Positions 12,325 through 24,554 of a stretch of 64,000 nt of DNA are shown here, in pieces. The DNA lies in contig BGZK01002068.1 of the NCBI GenBank assembly GCA_005406025.1, positions 1-64,000 on the forward strand. The letters are read 5' to 3'. The DNA comes from Eumeta japonica (Eukaryota; Arthropoda; Insecta; Lepidoptera; Psychidae). Position 1 is the stretch's first letter; every line of letters starts with the position of its first letter. The notes under the pieces are model-generated. The model saw nothing but the letters and a program-made list of their open reading frames with translations, did not search any database and had not been told where the DNA came from. The position numbers were made by a program, and so were the translations under genes.

Positions 12325-12350
<26 letters not shown>
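12296..12350. repeat. compound microsatellite (CT)n-(GT)n
   Basis: About 13 CT units (12296-12322) run into about 12 GT units (12325-12348), separated by GC and ending in a GC interruption. Confidence 0.95.
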
Positions 12351-12355
<5 letters not shown>

Positions 12356-12429
12356 ATCTCTCCTAACTTTTGAAAGGTTTAACCGATCGAAACGCATCTT
12401 ACGACATTCGAAAGAAGTCTATTCAACTT

Positions 12430-13110
12430 AGACTTCCTGAAATTTCTAACTAGTTTCACCTGATAGAATTTGCGAACCTCAAAAATAGCATTCTTAGAAA
12501 AAGTTTTTTATCAAATAACTTTTATAATATTCAACCGATCGACACCAAAATCTAATCATCTCTTTTCCCCAAACAGTTGTATCGACTGTCACAAATTACG
12601 TAAAAATAGAGAGATTTGTTCAAGAGTTATCGTTGGAGAATTTTTTTTGAAAGTTTCATCTTACTACATTTTGTAAATTGCTCTACAGATAAATTTCAGA
12701 ATCTATTCAATTGTTTTCCTTAAAAAACAAAGTCGGTTGTTATCAAATTCATTAAAATCCTTTCTTTTTAAGAGATATTGTTGGGGAAGAATTTCTTAGA
12801 GTCTTTTTTTTTAGAACATATTTTAAACTTCTCTGCCTATAAATTCTAAGATGTAACCAGTTGTTTTTTTTTTAAAAACAGCGTCGATTGTCGCAAATTG
12901 AATCAAAATCGGTCGGATCGTTCAAGAAATAAGGTGAATGAAAATTCGGAAAAAAGGATTTTTTTCAAAAATGCTTTTAATACAAGGATGTTAGGTATTT
13001 GGTTAACTTTTTATATTTACAAACGGCGTCAGATTTACAAAATTATATCAAAATGTAATAACATGTTCCAAAGATACTATAGTAAAAAAACAAAAAATGC
13101 GGTGTTTTAA
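12430..13110. repeat. degenerate tandem array, ~151-bp period
   Basis: A conserved block of the form ..CGTCGATTGTCGCAAATT..TCAAAAT.. recurs with its TCG at 12582, 12733 and 12884 (151 and 151 bp) and its TCA at 13029 (145 bp). Each copy is followed by a TTCAAGAGATAT(C)GTTG-like segment and an A/T-rich spacer. The copies are well diverged. Short frames at 12470-12676 and 12898-13110 arise from this array and are not genes. I infer an old satellite-like expansion. Confidence 0.65.
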
Positions 13111-13269
13111 AACATATAGATTTTTCAATTGTAAGAGCTCAAAACGTAATAAAACTATATTTTTGAGCTCGGAGAGTTTGGAAAAACAATAAAATCGATC
13201 TTCCGAGAATTATTAGCTCAATAATTTACTGTTCTTTTATTTTAACACTTTAAACACGAAAATAATAAG

Positions 13270-13440
13270 TTTCAGGGATGGCCTGAAGGGTCAACCTGTT
13301 TCAAAATTTGGGCTCAAAAACTCACAGACAATATTTATATCTCAAAGAGTTATAAAATACATCGATAAATCTCATAACGAAAAGTTTAAGAGATGGCCTA
13401 CAGGGCCAGTCGTTTTCAAATTTTTTTAAAGGTCAATTTT
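13270..13440. repeat. two-copy tandem repeat, ~115-bp period
   Basis: GATGGCCT(G/A)(A/C)(A/)GGG is seen at 13277 and again at 13392, each followed by C..GT(C/T)(G)TTT(C)AAA. It adjoins the 151-bp array and may be part of the same repeat-rich tract. A perfect 11-bp hairpin (TTCGCATTTGA) lies just downstream at 13487-13514. Confidence 0.5.
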
Positions 13441-13514
13441 GAATGTTCTTTGACGATGGTGTAAGGAATGAGAAATATGTTTTTTTTTCGCATTTGATCA
13501 ATGTCAAATGCGAA

Positions 13515-14110
13515 GAAGGGTCTTTTTTATATAGACAATTATTGTATTTTATGATTTAAAATTATTATAGATTTTATGTATACAATATTTTATGTAATCG
13601 TTTTTAGTATTTATTTGTTACTTTTAATTTATTTTATGAACTATACCAGTTTTAAAACGGATCATTTTAATGTCTGTACAGTTTCAATTTTTCCTTAATC
13701 TGCGGCTTGTAGGCATTTAATGAAAATATGTGTTCAGATACATTTTGGTAGGAATTTTAGTTTCATAATATTAAATTGAAATTCTGACCAAACCGAAGCT
13801 TATTTTAGCTTTGAAATGACATGGATAATTTTTTTATCCGTATACTTATAAAAATATCCTTATAAGGGTAACAAAATAATCTACGTTATTTCAAATCTAA
13901 AACACATGATAGGAATAATTTATAACGAATAGAAACAAAACAAAACTGTTCATAAACAAAAACGAATCTTAGCAAAAGGTCAATAATTCATCATTTCCCG
14001 TAAGAGATAAACTACATAATTTACGCAACAAGCTAAGAACAAAGAAAGCAAGCTTATCCGAAATCCAATGCGCATTTGATAAATATGCCAAAGTGAAATC
14101 CTGATATGAA
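13515..14110. other. intergenic, no gene seen
   Basis: AT-rich, with nothing supportable. Confidence 0.5.
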
Positions 14111-14127
14111 TTATCGCGTATTTACAG

Positions 14128-14460
14128 CGGCGGCCCGCGCCGGGCTCGCACGCCGCTCCGCCGACGTCGCTGTTCTCGGGTATTGTGCAACCCGCGCGCG
14201 GCCCGTGGCGGGCGAGGGCGCGGAATGCGTTGACCCCCGGCCGGTGACTGGTCGCTCACCTTTCGCGAAGTAAAAATAAAAGAAGGAAGGGGTCCGCATA
14301 GAGCCCACGGCTCTAGGCTGCACGGGCAGACCTGAGGAATTGCAAAGAATAAAAAAGTGTCCCCCGTTCAGCGGCCGGGGCGCGAGTGCACGACCGCCGC
14401 GGACGGCCCCCGCGCCCCGGAGCTGTTCGATTCTGCCTCGGGGGAGCATATCGAGACAGC
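14128..14460 (-). promoter_or_regulatory. CpG-rich island, possible minus-strand 5' exon
   Basis: About 330 bp of strongly G+C/CpG-rich sequence in AT-rich DNA. On the minus strand an open frame runs from the CTCCCCCGAGG region near 14449 to a good donor, GCGAAAG|GTGAGC, whose exon would end at 14260. The predicted peptide includes HFFILCNSSGLPVQP and is not recognised. This could be an untranslated first exon and promoter of a minus-strand gene lying to the left, but no downstream exon was found. Confidence 0.3.
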
Positions 14461-16599
14461 TGGCGGATTGGATTAAAAATGGCGCTTGAGGTTACAATTT
14501 TCAGCTTGCCGCTAAGGAAGATTTTAATATTCGGTACATTATTAGATAGATATCTTCCCGCTTAGAAAATTTAAAATTTAAAATTTTCGTAAAATAATGA
14601 CAGTTATTTAGAACATTCCAAATTTAGAAAATTGGTATTTCTTCAGATATCGATGAGTTGAAGTTCTATGAATATTTTCTGATTTTTTTCAGAGGGTTGC
14701 ATATTTTTAAAGGAATACATGTATTGGAATCGGCTGACGAAGTTTAAAAGGACTTGACAGAAATTAAATTATTTATTTATCTTTATTACTTTTTTCTAAT
14801 CGATCGGTTTAATCTCTTAACTAAACTGCAACTGAATATATTAATGATGATAAATTTAAAGTTGAAATTGAAATGGAAGAAATTTATGGAAGTAATAAAA
14901 AAAATTGAATACTAGGAAGATTGCAGGGTATGATAGGGTTTCGTCGGGGATGATAGAGAACGATGTGGTTATAGTGGCAAGCCATCATTACCAGTTCTTT
15001 AACAATTGCTAGAATAGTCGTGGGGTACCTAATTACTGGCGCAAAGCCGTCATGATGTCCCTCCATGAAGGAAAAAGTTCCCAGTAGAGCCTTTTCTTTC
15101 ATGGAGGGGGTATCATAATATTACTGCTGTATATGAAATTACCGCGGTATAATATATCGTCTTTGTGGATATACAAGATTCGCGCTTATGTAAATTTAAA
15201 GACATTACAAACATCCCGTAAAAAAGGTATTATACAATTTCCGACGATTTAGAAGCAAAATATTCAGGAGCATAAGCAGTTCAATTTCATACCGGGCTGA
15301 TTTATTCATCAATAGTTTTATATTAATTATTGCTGTGTATGATAAAATTAGAAAAGAGTTGCCCTTAAGATTCTTGTTCGTTCTTGTTGGGGAAAAATTG
15401 CATTCTGAACGAGTGTTGTGTAAATTCGCAGAAAAATTAACGTATTTCAAGTGTTATATGAAATAAAGATATTTTGAATTTGAATAAATTTTCTTAGTGT
15501 CATAGGGAGGCTGTGCATGAGATCTCATGGTGTTTGAGATTAAAAGTAAGATCTGCGATGTGTAAAATTTCTAAAATTACTAAACAGTGTACTTATCAAT
15601 GACAATGTTTTATTTATACACAGTAAAAGAACTCAACAAGTTTGGGTTTGTATTTTCTAAACTATTTGCTATTAAAACAAAAATGTCTTGATAAAATGTA
15701 GTCGTACTATATTCTTAATAAAGAACCTTATTAAATGTACGATTTAATCGTATATTCTTTTGTTTAAAGTACGAAAAGATGTACAAAAAGTTTTGATAAT
15801 CCGTAAACCGCTTTGATAGATTGAATTAAAAAAAAATTGTATCATGCTTTTGCTGAGAACTGTACACATATACCGTACAAGTGTTTCACAGTATATAACA
15901 AAAACTTGTCAGTTTGGAAAAAGTATACAGTGTCAATGCACAGTTAGTTATATTTGAATTAATAAATTGCATTCTATTAACAATGTCGACAATGCACTTA
16001 AAGTTGTCTAATCGCATACGTCCAGATTATCATCGGCTCATGAACACGAAATTATCTCAGAAGGGTGCATTGTACAGGCCAGTAAAGAAGATGCAAGATG
16101 CGGTATGGACAAGAAACAAATGTCAGGCCGCGAAGAGGTTGTAAAGTATGCAAGAACCCGCGAGCGACTTCGCGATCGTAAATCACAAACCTTAAATTTC
16201 TGATTACTACAACGTTCAGTGTATTGCCGACGTTTCGTTAGAGAATTGTAATTTTGATCGCGTTTAGAAGATTTTTCAGACAATAAGTAGTCTGTTACAG
16301 GACGATTCGCTTCTTATTTCAGAACTTGTAGGTGGAAGTTTCTCAATTGTAATTACACGATCGCGGTGATCCTCCAGAAATATGATTTGTACCTACGTTG
16401 TTGCTTCGTGGAAATTCGTGTCCGAAAGCTTGTCTGCGATATGTTATTGCTTGCATACTGCATGTTTCTACGTGTCGCGGACAAGCGTCAGGTTAAATAT
16501 AATCGACACAGGATATTGAAAGACAGGTAGCCCATATATTAAATGGCATGCGAACTGAATGTTTTAGGTTTAAGTTAGTAAAAGTTAGGAATCTTCGTA
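14461..16599. other. intergenic; one strong hairpin at 15059-15108
   Basis: No gene seen. An 18-bp inverted repeat with one mismatch pairs CCCTCCATGAAGG..AAAAG (15059-15077) with CTTTTCTTTCATGGAGGG (15091-15108). The open frame at 15914-16144 lacks recognisable features. Confidence 0.5.
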
Positions 16600-16880
16600 C
16601 ACGACTTGTCCGAAGTATGGCGTAAGCATCAGCCGCACGTCCGAATATCCCTTTAAGAGGCGATCTCTCGCGCGGACGTCCACCTCGGGCTAGCCTTGTG
16701 CTGTGTCAGTAACACCCGGCTGGATAACTGTACGGCGACGGCTGAATGAGTGTCGCAAAGGGCGCCGGCCGCCATATTTTATGTCCGGTTTTTATATCGG
16801 CCCGCAGCCGTCGGTCGGCTGTCGCTGACTAATCTAGAACTTGGGGGAATTTTCCGTCCCTAAGGGCTTACGGTCTCGAT
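16600..16880. promoter_or_regulatory. CpG-rich island with TATA-like element, possible promoter
   Basis: G+C-rich stretch ending in GGTTTTTATATCGGCCCGC (TATATC near 16793-16798), followed by a GC-rich segment where a plus-strand start site would fall. No coding exon is recognisable downstream within the next kilobase. Function is inferred from composition only. Confidence 0.2.
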
Positions 16881-18098
16881 AGAGTCGCGTATTGTCGGCT
16901 TGTTAATTTCGATTCTTACTTTTGCCTTAATCCAGATTGATAATAAACGCTAAATATTAATACGACGGAAAACTGTTTTTAGGATTCCGCAGTTCTAATG
17001 TATAAAAGAAACTACAATATGATACCTATAGCACATGCGCGGTATATATAGAACGATCATTCTTCGTCTGTCGATCTGTTGTTTTTTTTTTAATGAATAT
17101 ATGCAGAAACTTAAGTTTAAATTAAGTTTGCAAATTAATACGAGTAGAAAATAATATTATTTGCGCTAGTCATTCTTGCTTGAAAATATTGATAAAAATA
17201 TTTAAGAGGAGATAAGTGGATATTAGTTATGGAAAAATTGTTTTCTTATAATATGATTTTAGAAATCCAATTAAAAATATTACATGAACAAGTTATTTAA
17301 AAGTATAGGTGTCGTGCATTATCAGAAATAGTTTTATTTATCATAGTACAACATCTAAGTTGTTCTTAAAAACCAGTAAAATTACTCTAAATGGTAAAAA
17401 TAAATCTATGAAAACATTAAATTAACAGATATTTTGTCCTCAAAATTAGCAGAAAATCTTTTAGTAATTTTGCTTACTGTTATATTATTATGAACAATGT
17501 AAGTTTAATTTTTTTCTCAATTTAAATTCGCAATTTAATTTCCAGTCGGGATAGCTAAAAATTCTGCTTGGTGTATGCATACAATGGAGTACGTTGTACG
17601 TTCAAGTGATGTTGACGTATAACAGGTGTAATAGTCTGTTTGAATAAATACGAGTAGTTGTCTGCTACTCCGCCCGGATGGACTTGGATTGAACTTCTGA
17701 ACTTCGTCATTTTCTATGTCTCTCTACAGTGTGTATGAATTAGCCATTGATAAATTTTTCTAGCAGTAGTTATGTTGCTGATAGTTATCAGCAACATCTA
17801 GTTAGGTGTGACCCTGATTTCGTCTACTTGGGTGGACTTATTCTCATTTTTCTGATCTCTCGCATAATAACGGACGAGGTCTATTAAAGTGCGTTAATCT
17901 CTTGATAACGTATGGTTTTTCATCTCCTCGTTTTCTCTTGCTTTCTTATATTTCTTACATTGATGTTTCGTGATGATAATAAAAATGTAATGCGTGTTTA
18001 TCGCGTACTATCCACAATTTATCTGTAACGATTCTGATAAATAAAATAGACATGTTTTTCTGTAACTTCAAAATTTGAAACGTAATATTCATCTTGTA
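16881..18098. other. intergenic; perfect palindrome at 17772-17797
   Basis: No gene seen. ATGTTGCTGATA and its complement form a 12-bp perfect inverted repeat with a 2-nt spacer at 17772-17797. Confidence 0.5.
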
Positions 18099-18130
18099 TC
18101 ACCGAATTAGATCAGTATCTAATTCGGTGA
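18099..18130. repeat. perfect 14-bp inverted repeat
   Basis: TCACCGAATTAGAT and its exact complement are separated by CAGT. It sits at the left edge of the 49-bp minisatellite. Confidence 0.85.
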
Positions 18131-18189
18131 CTTCAATAAGTTTAGTACGAAAAACATGGTCTGTCTCTCTGTCCGCATTTTTGTCTGTG

Positions 18190-18700
18190 TATTTGCATGT
18201 AAGAGATCATTTAACTGAAAATAAATTGGTGATCTGTTCACCTATCGATGCGGGTCATTTAGTTGACAGAAAAAATGGTAATGATTGTAATAAGTTTATT
18301 TGTCTATACATCTATATAGACAAATAAACGTATTAGAACTCCACAGCAGCAGAGTTTCGAGCGTCGTACTGCAATTGGCGGAAAAATAGGTGATCAGCGA
18401 CGCAGATAATTTAAATAATTAAAAAATGTTAGCTTATCTACGTAGGTCATTTGACTGACTGTCAAAATAGTGATATGTTTGATTGTCCACGTAGATCATT
18501 CAATTGATTGAATAAACAATGATTTATACACTCGTCCACGCAGATGATTTAACTGACTGACAAAATAGAGATGTGTTTAGCGATCTATGCAGGTAATTTA
18601 ACTCATCGAAAGAATATTGGTGTATTCGCTTATTTGTGCAGATCGTTTAATTGATTGGAAAACAGATGTGTTCACCTTTCTCTGCAAATCTTAAATAAGT
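18190..18700. repeat. degenerate minisatellite, 49-bp period, with inserted hairpin
   Basis: A core of the form CGTAGATCATTTAACTGA(C) repeats with its GATC/GGTC start at 18445, 18494, 18543, 18592 and 18641, giving four successive intervals of exactly 49 bp. Further diverged copies lie near 18205, 18253, 18405 and 18687. Between the left and right groups is a perfect 15-bp hairpin (GTTTATTTGTCTATA arms, 18294-18308 / 18315-18329). No coding potential. Confidence 0.8.
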
Positions 18701-20074
18701 TCTGGAATTTACTTAAGATTTATGTACTTTAAGATTTATGTATGATATGATGAAAATGTTAATCGAAAATATTGCTGGAGAAATTATAATTTTATTATAC
18801 CGAATTTAAACTTAGCAAAAGTATTCTATCAAAACAAACTGTTATAAATGCATTTTGCATTTTTTCATTCTTTACTAAAAGAGATCATATTGGAATGATA
18901 TAAATTCATTTAATTAGATTTGCAAACTAAAAGCTTTATATTTTTACAAATATATTGGACACTGATAGACTTCGCTAAATTTGATATGAACGTAACCTAA
19001 ATACTGGAGTACTAAAAATATTTCCAGATCAACTTGATCTGATATGTAGATAAGTGTTTCCAAAAATATTTTAAAATTTGAATAATAAACCATTTTATGG
19101 AAAATTGATAACGAAATAACTAAAAACTCAAAGAATAGTATACATTATCCCGTCAAACTTTAAAAAATGAATTAGTCAATGTATACTCACAAATTACAAC
19201 TCAAGATAAAGTGATAATACACTTTTTAAGTTTCATTAGAAAGTATACATATTCAAAATATTATCAAAATGTAAATATTACTTGAATTTAAGGCAGATGT
19301 GAACAAAATGAAGACAAATAAGCATTTAGTAGGACACATGAATTATGTAATGCTAATGACGTTACGTACATAACTAAATTGTAGGCCAGTAGAGTCAATG
19401 AACGACCGCTAACATCGTAATAATTAAGCGTGTGATAATGTACAGTGGACTTACATTTCGATTCATATGTAAATTTCAATGTTTGGTTTGTTAATGACTT
19501 TCACTCCCGGCTTCGTCCACGTGGACATAAAATGAATGTTTTCCATTTTCCCAGCCTCAGACTATCCCAGTCTCTTCTGCTCTATTTTTGTTCCACTTTC
19601 GATCTCGATTCTGTTTCTATCTCAATTCTGATTGAATTTTAAAATTAATACCCTGTAAGCATTTGCCTTAGCTCGAAGCAATTGGCATTTTGTTTCTAAA
19701 TAAACTTTTAATTTTATTTTTGATTTTCAGATTGTTTCCTATTTATAGTTTCGAGCTTTAATTTACGAATTTGTAAGCTTACAATCAGATTAAACTATTA
19801 AAAATGTTTTTTTTTTATCTTATTATACATTCGTACATTGTCTTCATGAACTAATTCTCCATTGACGTCATTTCATTTAACTGACGATGTATTAGTGATC
19901 CTTTTATACATTCTCGATATGAGAATCTTTTTGCTATTTAATAATATATTAAAGTAATTAATAATTAGTCGACACTAAAATATAATTAATAAACGTAAGG
20001 TCAGAATAAACATAAGTCAATTCGTCCGCTAGACGGTCAATGAATGGCATTTATTAATAAACAACCAAAGACAC
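18701..20074. other. intergenic; degenerate insect repeat near 19500-19640
   Basis: No gene seen. CTCCCGGCTTCGTCCACGTG at about 19503 resembles the start of an interspersed repeat common in insects, followed by TTTTCCCAG. The rest is AT-rich. Confidence 0.35.
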
Positions 20075-20262
20075 GTGGCAGCGGCCGGGTGCGCTACTAG
20101 ATCTATAAAGAGACCATTAAAATCGGTCTTTATAATAGGTTTGATAGCGCGGGCCGCTGACCGGCCTTCGCGCACACCTCACGCCGCGCCCGACGCCTGC
20201 GCACCCGCCGTGCCGAGCCGCGCCAATGCATGTGCGACCTTCCTCCCCACCATCATCTGGAC
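20075..20262. other. small G+C-rich block, no gene established
   Basis: CpG-rich sequence with a 64-codon plus-strand frame of Ala/Arg/Pro-rich composition, typical of chance frames in GC islands. It contains a hairpin, AAAGACC..GGTCTTT-like, around 20108-20133. It could be a conserved control region. Confidence 0.25.
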
Positions 20263-21750
20263 AATCTGATTGATTGACGTAAAGCCAGTCTTACATATCT
20301 TCACCGCTTGAAGGCACTATAAGCTGTATTTACGATTAAATATTAGTTTATTCGATAATTAGCCATTTGTTTCTGGTCGTTCGATTGCTGAACCTACTGT
20401 GTGTTTAGAAAACTACGCATATGTATTTATTTGCATACACAAGATATGCCCAGATGTTAGGTTCGACGAACTCAAAGGATAAACTGATATAGATAATTAT
20501 GTGAGGCATTGTTAGATTGTTTTAATTGCGCAATTGCTGTAAAATATCATCACGTTTCGCGTATCATATTTATCACATCGTGGATACTTACATATCTGAT
20601 AATACTTTAACTATCGATTTGTCGGTGCGCAAAAAATTAACGCAATGCCTATCGTTATTGTTATTAAAAGATAGCCATACCTTTATCCCCAAAATGGGAA
20701 CGTAACGCCTAGGGAGTGCGAGACACCCGCGTCTCGCACTTCTGACCATTATCCATCTATCTCCATACTTCTTCAAATATATGAATTCTAATCATCATAT
20801 CCGACCAGAGATTCTCGCTTACTTTCCGATTCCGATAATGATCTTCAGCCTTCGTACTTAGCCTCAGTTTCGGCCTCAGATATATAAATTATACTGAAAA
20901 TTATTTAAAGAGCACTCGAGAACGACACTAAAACAATGAAAATGACATAAAAATCAATTTAATGCTTTCCCACATGAAACATATAAAAAATAGAAAATTA
21001 TATGTTTAAAAATTTTCTTAGTGAAACAAGCTTGTCTTTGGTATTAATTTATCATTAAAATATAATAAATTTCATAATATATTTTTTGAATCTGCTTGCA
21101 GTTTTTTAGTTTATAAAATTGTGGAAACAAATATAAGTAATAAAAATGTAAATAAGTAAATCAAATAGATGTTCAACCACTCTTGGTAAATTTTTTAGGC
21201 TTTTTTTTCGCGATTATTATTAATTTAGTATTATAATTAGTAAACTTCTTAATCTCTCACATTTCTACACGTATATGGAACAATAAACTTCAAGTATCCA
21301 TATAATTTTTGAAAGTGTATTCATATAAACCTATGTAAATAAATTTAATGTTCAAAACTGAATTATTCACCTTTCTACACTTGTATTCTACAGTTCTATT
21401 TATTGCAGTAAGAGTTTTATAATATAGCACGTTATTTTTAATTAGCAGGAAATTAAAAATATGAGAATGTTGAATGTATCCATTATCCATTCAACATTGT
21501 CACAGAAATTGCTATTTCTTTTGAATGATAAATAGCACATTAGTTATATTTGATTGATCTTGGACTCTTCGCGGTTTTCTTTTAGATTTTTGTGATAATG
21601 ATCGTTACTGATGTGTATTGTTGTTTAGTTTTTTCGAACAGTGCAGATTGCGTGTAAAGCAATTTACACAAACAAAAATTCGACAAGCAATATTGCGAAG
21701 TCAAAGAAAAATTATAGCTTAATTGTATAATAAAAATCTTTGAAAACTAA
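20263..21750. other. intergenic, no gene seen
   Basis: AT-rich. Short frames at 20588-20776 and 21290-21490 on the minus strand show no motif. Confidence 0.5.
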
Positions 21751-21996
21751 AGTGTCGGATCCAATCCTGATCACGAACAAATTGTCCGACGAGTTTTTAA
21801 CTTGAGTCAGATGAAATCGCTCGCTCCACGCCTCAGCGAAAACGTTGCGCCGTTGCTGCCGGAGGTCGTCACCGCATTGGTGACAAGGCTCGTCCATACC
21901 CTGACCCGTGCTGAGCCAGCGCGTGACTTACAGGTTCAGGTTGAAATGGAAAGATTAAGAGAGCGTAGGCCTTGGCGGTGGATGATTGAAATCTGA
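21751..21996 (+). CDS. candidate terminal exon or coding fragment, unrecognised
   Basis: An 81-residue frame opens after the TAA at 21748-21750, and possibly after an AG acceptor ending at 21752, and closes with TGA at 21994-21996. Its codons are clearly more G+C-rich in third positions than the AT-rich surroundings. The peptide is amphipathic and leucine-rich (..APRLSENVAPLLPEVVTAL..), then charged (..EMERLRERRPW..), and ends RWMIEI. The first methionine is at 21811. I do not recognise the family. It could be the last exon of a plus-strand gene, a gene fragment or a retrocopy. A diverged interspersed repeat starts about 90 bp downstream. Confidence 0.33.
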   Translation, partial: SVGSNPDHEQIVRRVFNLSQMKSLAPRLSENVAPLLPEVVTALVTRLVHTLTRAEPARDLQVQVEMERLRERRPWRWMIEI

Positions 21997-22084
21997 CGCA
22001 ATAAAATACGAGTTTGTTATTTCTATTTAACTATGTCACCATGTTTCAAGTCAAAAAGAATGACACAGAATAAAATATTCACGT

Positions 22085-22440
22085 CAGTCAGTTTTTTTTA
22101 TAACATTTTCGAAGGGCAAAGTGGCACGCGAGCTATCAGAGTTTAGGTGGTAACCGCCGGCTATGGAGAAACGCGAAGCCAGAGAAGTCACCAATGGTTT
22201 CGGTCTTGGGTAGGATAGGATAACATATGGAGGGGCGACGGATAGTTTAGTGAAATGGTGGGGTAATGGAGGGCACCGGAATTATCAGTCGCTAAAAGAA
22301 ATGCAACAGCGAAAGCTGCTACTTCACGTTTGAATACTGGGAGAGTGTGGTATTCCACCGGTGGAGCAGCCGAATTGACCACAGAGTGGCTCCACCACAT
22401 ATGACGTATAACTTTGCAATGAAATTCCCTCTGATTTCTC
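22085..22440 (+). repeat. interspersed repeat, copy A
   Basis: It contains ATTTTCGAAGG.CA..AGCTA.CAGAG..TAGGTGGT.A.(T/C)GCCG near its left end and GAGAGTGTGGTA.TC.ACCGGT near 22350. Both blocks recur, separated by a LINE, at 35481-35600 and 37797-37920. The GGTGGT..GCCG..CATAGACACTC motif is one I associate with lepidopteran repeats. The 84-codon minus-strand frame at 22188-22442 lies inside this repeat and is not a gene. Confidence 0.6.
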
Positions 22441-22603
22441 ATAAAATTACTCTAAAGAATATTTCCAGCAGTTAAAAATATGCAATGAACTTTCAAGGTT
22501 CCCTTGCTCTACTCATCATTAATTAGTTTGACACTACGGAGGCAAACGAGATTATCAAGTGACACAGCTGCTGCATAATGGTGCGTACACACGCATTTAT
22601 ACA

Positions 22604-22645
22604 TTTATACATAAACACACGCACGCGCATGTGTTTATGTATAAA
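22604..22645. repeat. perfect 15-bp inverted repeat
   Basis: TTTATACATAAACAC (22604-22618) and its exact complement (22631-22645) flank a 12-nt ACGCACGCGCAT spacer. Confidence 0.85.
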
Positions 22646-24554
22646 CTTCTGATTATTTTTAGATTTAATGTTAGATCATATCTCTCGTATGAAGGCAGTT
22701 TAAATATGAACACAGACGTATTTCATATGTAGTATTCCACGGAAGGAATGACTTTTCCCCAGCAAATGACTTCTTTCGCTTGGAGAAATAGTCAGTTTTG
22801 TGTTTTACTTTCGAATAATCAAAGAATCGGCCTGGAATCGATGTTACTACTCACGAGAGATATTCCACGACAACACTATCCCAGAGCGACGGAAACAACT
22901 TGTGTTGTCTTGCTGGTAATTCAACACCGTATCATTTAGAACTAAAGTTCTAAGGCATTGTTTTGACCGAATTCAAAGAGGGACACTAAATTTGTCTGTT
23001 TAGTTAATTTATTCAACCAAAAATAATAGAAAGTATACACGTATATACTTATCTTGCAGTGAAATGCCATTTGTACACAGATATGGAAAATCTTTTGGAA
23101 AACGTTATATTCGAGCTTAGAATGATAAGCTTTGTCTAGAAAAATTATAGGAACCATAAGAATGACTTAATTGTTGTTTTTTAAACATTCCATTAATCTT
23201 TTGAACTAAACAATCGGTTTGAACAGGGATTACAGTATAATATATAGGTGAACTCAAAAAGTATTTATATTATCATTGCAATTTATTTTTACTAATTTCA
23301 ATGAGACTTACAAGTTCGACGTAGCCTTTTAAATGCACAATAAATATCGACTGAGGGCGCCTATTTATTTATTTGAAAAGCTGTTTTGCGAATAAAATTT
23401 TTGATTCGGTTGAACTCTGTGTGGCCTTTCATAAAACCAACCAACCGTGGTAAATAAATAAAGTATTAATCGTTCAAATACCATCACTTCATTTTTGAGA
23501 CATACATATCATTTGATTAATTAAAATTTCTATAAAGGTCAAACCAATGTGCAACATAGTCATTTTCAGGAATGGTTCTTTCTAATTATAATATACATAT
23601 GAGCATTTGAGCAACTACCGTGTTCCAAGAGAGACCTTTCTTTCTAAAGATGAGAATGTGTCTCAACGATATCTCAAATTTAGTTCTTTTAGACACGTGA
23701 AATACCTACCAATCAAAATATAATATTCTAGTAGTGCATCATCAGAAATCTACCAGAGTCGTGTACTGGTTATTAGCACATTCAAGAAGAAGCGACACCA
23801 CTGTGAATCGAAATGTTTGTCTTAAATTGTGTTTCTAGATAGGTACTCACCAACCACGACTATTCACAAAATTTTATTAAAAATATTAAGGCCAAGTGCA
23901 ATGCCAAACGCAACGCGTCACGCCCCACACTGTTTTGTGAGAAGGAGAATCGACTTAAAGCGGCAGAGTAAGGAAGATGGATTGTCATTTAGTTACGCAG
24001 AACTTTTTGTCGTAAGCGACATTTTAGTTTTTTATTTATAATGAGAAAACTATTTATTATAAACAAAAATGCTTAAGGCCAACTCTGTATAATTATATTT
24101 TACTAATAATATTTAAATTTTGTTTTTTTATCGTTTGTCCTGTTAGAAATTTATTGGTATTAGTGTTTTAAGTGAACGTACTTTAGTATTTTTTATCATA
24201 AAGAACGTGCTGTGTATTTAAGCTTTCCCTACGGTAGAACTCAGAACATATTTTGTATACTTAGAATTTTTTTTTGAGTTTGCTAGGTATAACAGTTTTC
24301 TAGAAATATTCGTTTAAAGGTACCCATAATCAAAGCATACTTGGCCTTAAGCCTCGACTGAGGCACTGGGATTGCAAAAGACATATTAGAGTATTAATTC
24401 AAAGTTTCAAATTAGCAGTGTTTCTTGAATCAGTTATTTTTCTAGTTATTGTTAAACAGACAAGGTTCATAACATTGAATATATCCTTTTCTATCGACTG
24501 AGAACACTTATCCATCTCGATAGGTATAGGTACACCCGTAGTTCATAAACGCAG
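22646..24554. other. intergenic, no gene seen
   Basis: AT-rich. Short open frames (22748-22939, 23829-24041) have no recognisable domain. Confidence 0.5.

Noticed and set aside
12470..13110. Two 68-70-codon plus-strand proteins
   Set aside because: Both arise from the 151-bp tandem array and are not open in all units.
14111..14449. 112-codon minus-strand protein
   Set aside because: Arg/Ala/Gly/Pro-rich composition expected of a CpG island, with no domain. Only a 5' exon or promoter reading is kept, at low confidence.
18190..18700. CRISPR-like array
   Set aside because: The 49-bp units are diverged tandem repeats without distinct repeat and spacer parts, in an animal genome with no cas genes.
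22188..22442. 84-codon minus-strand protein
   Set aside because: Lies wholly within an interspersed repeat that recurs in intron 5 of CYP306A1.
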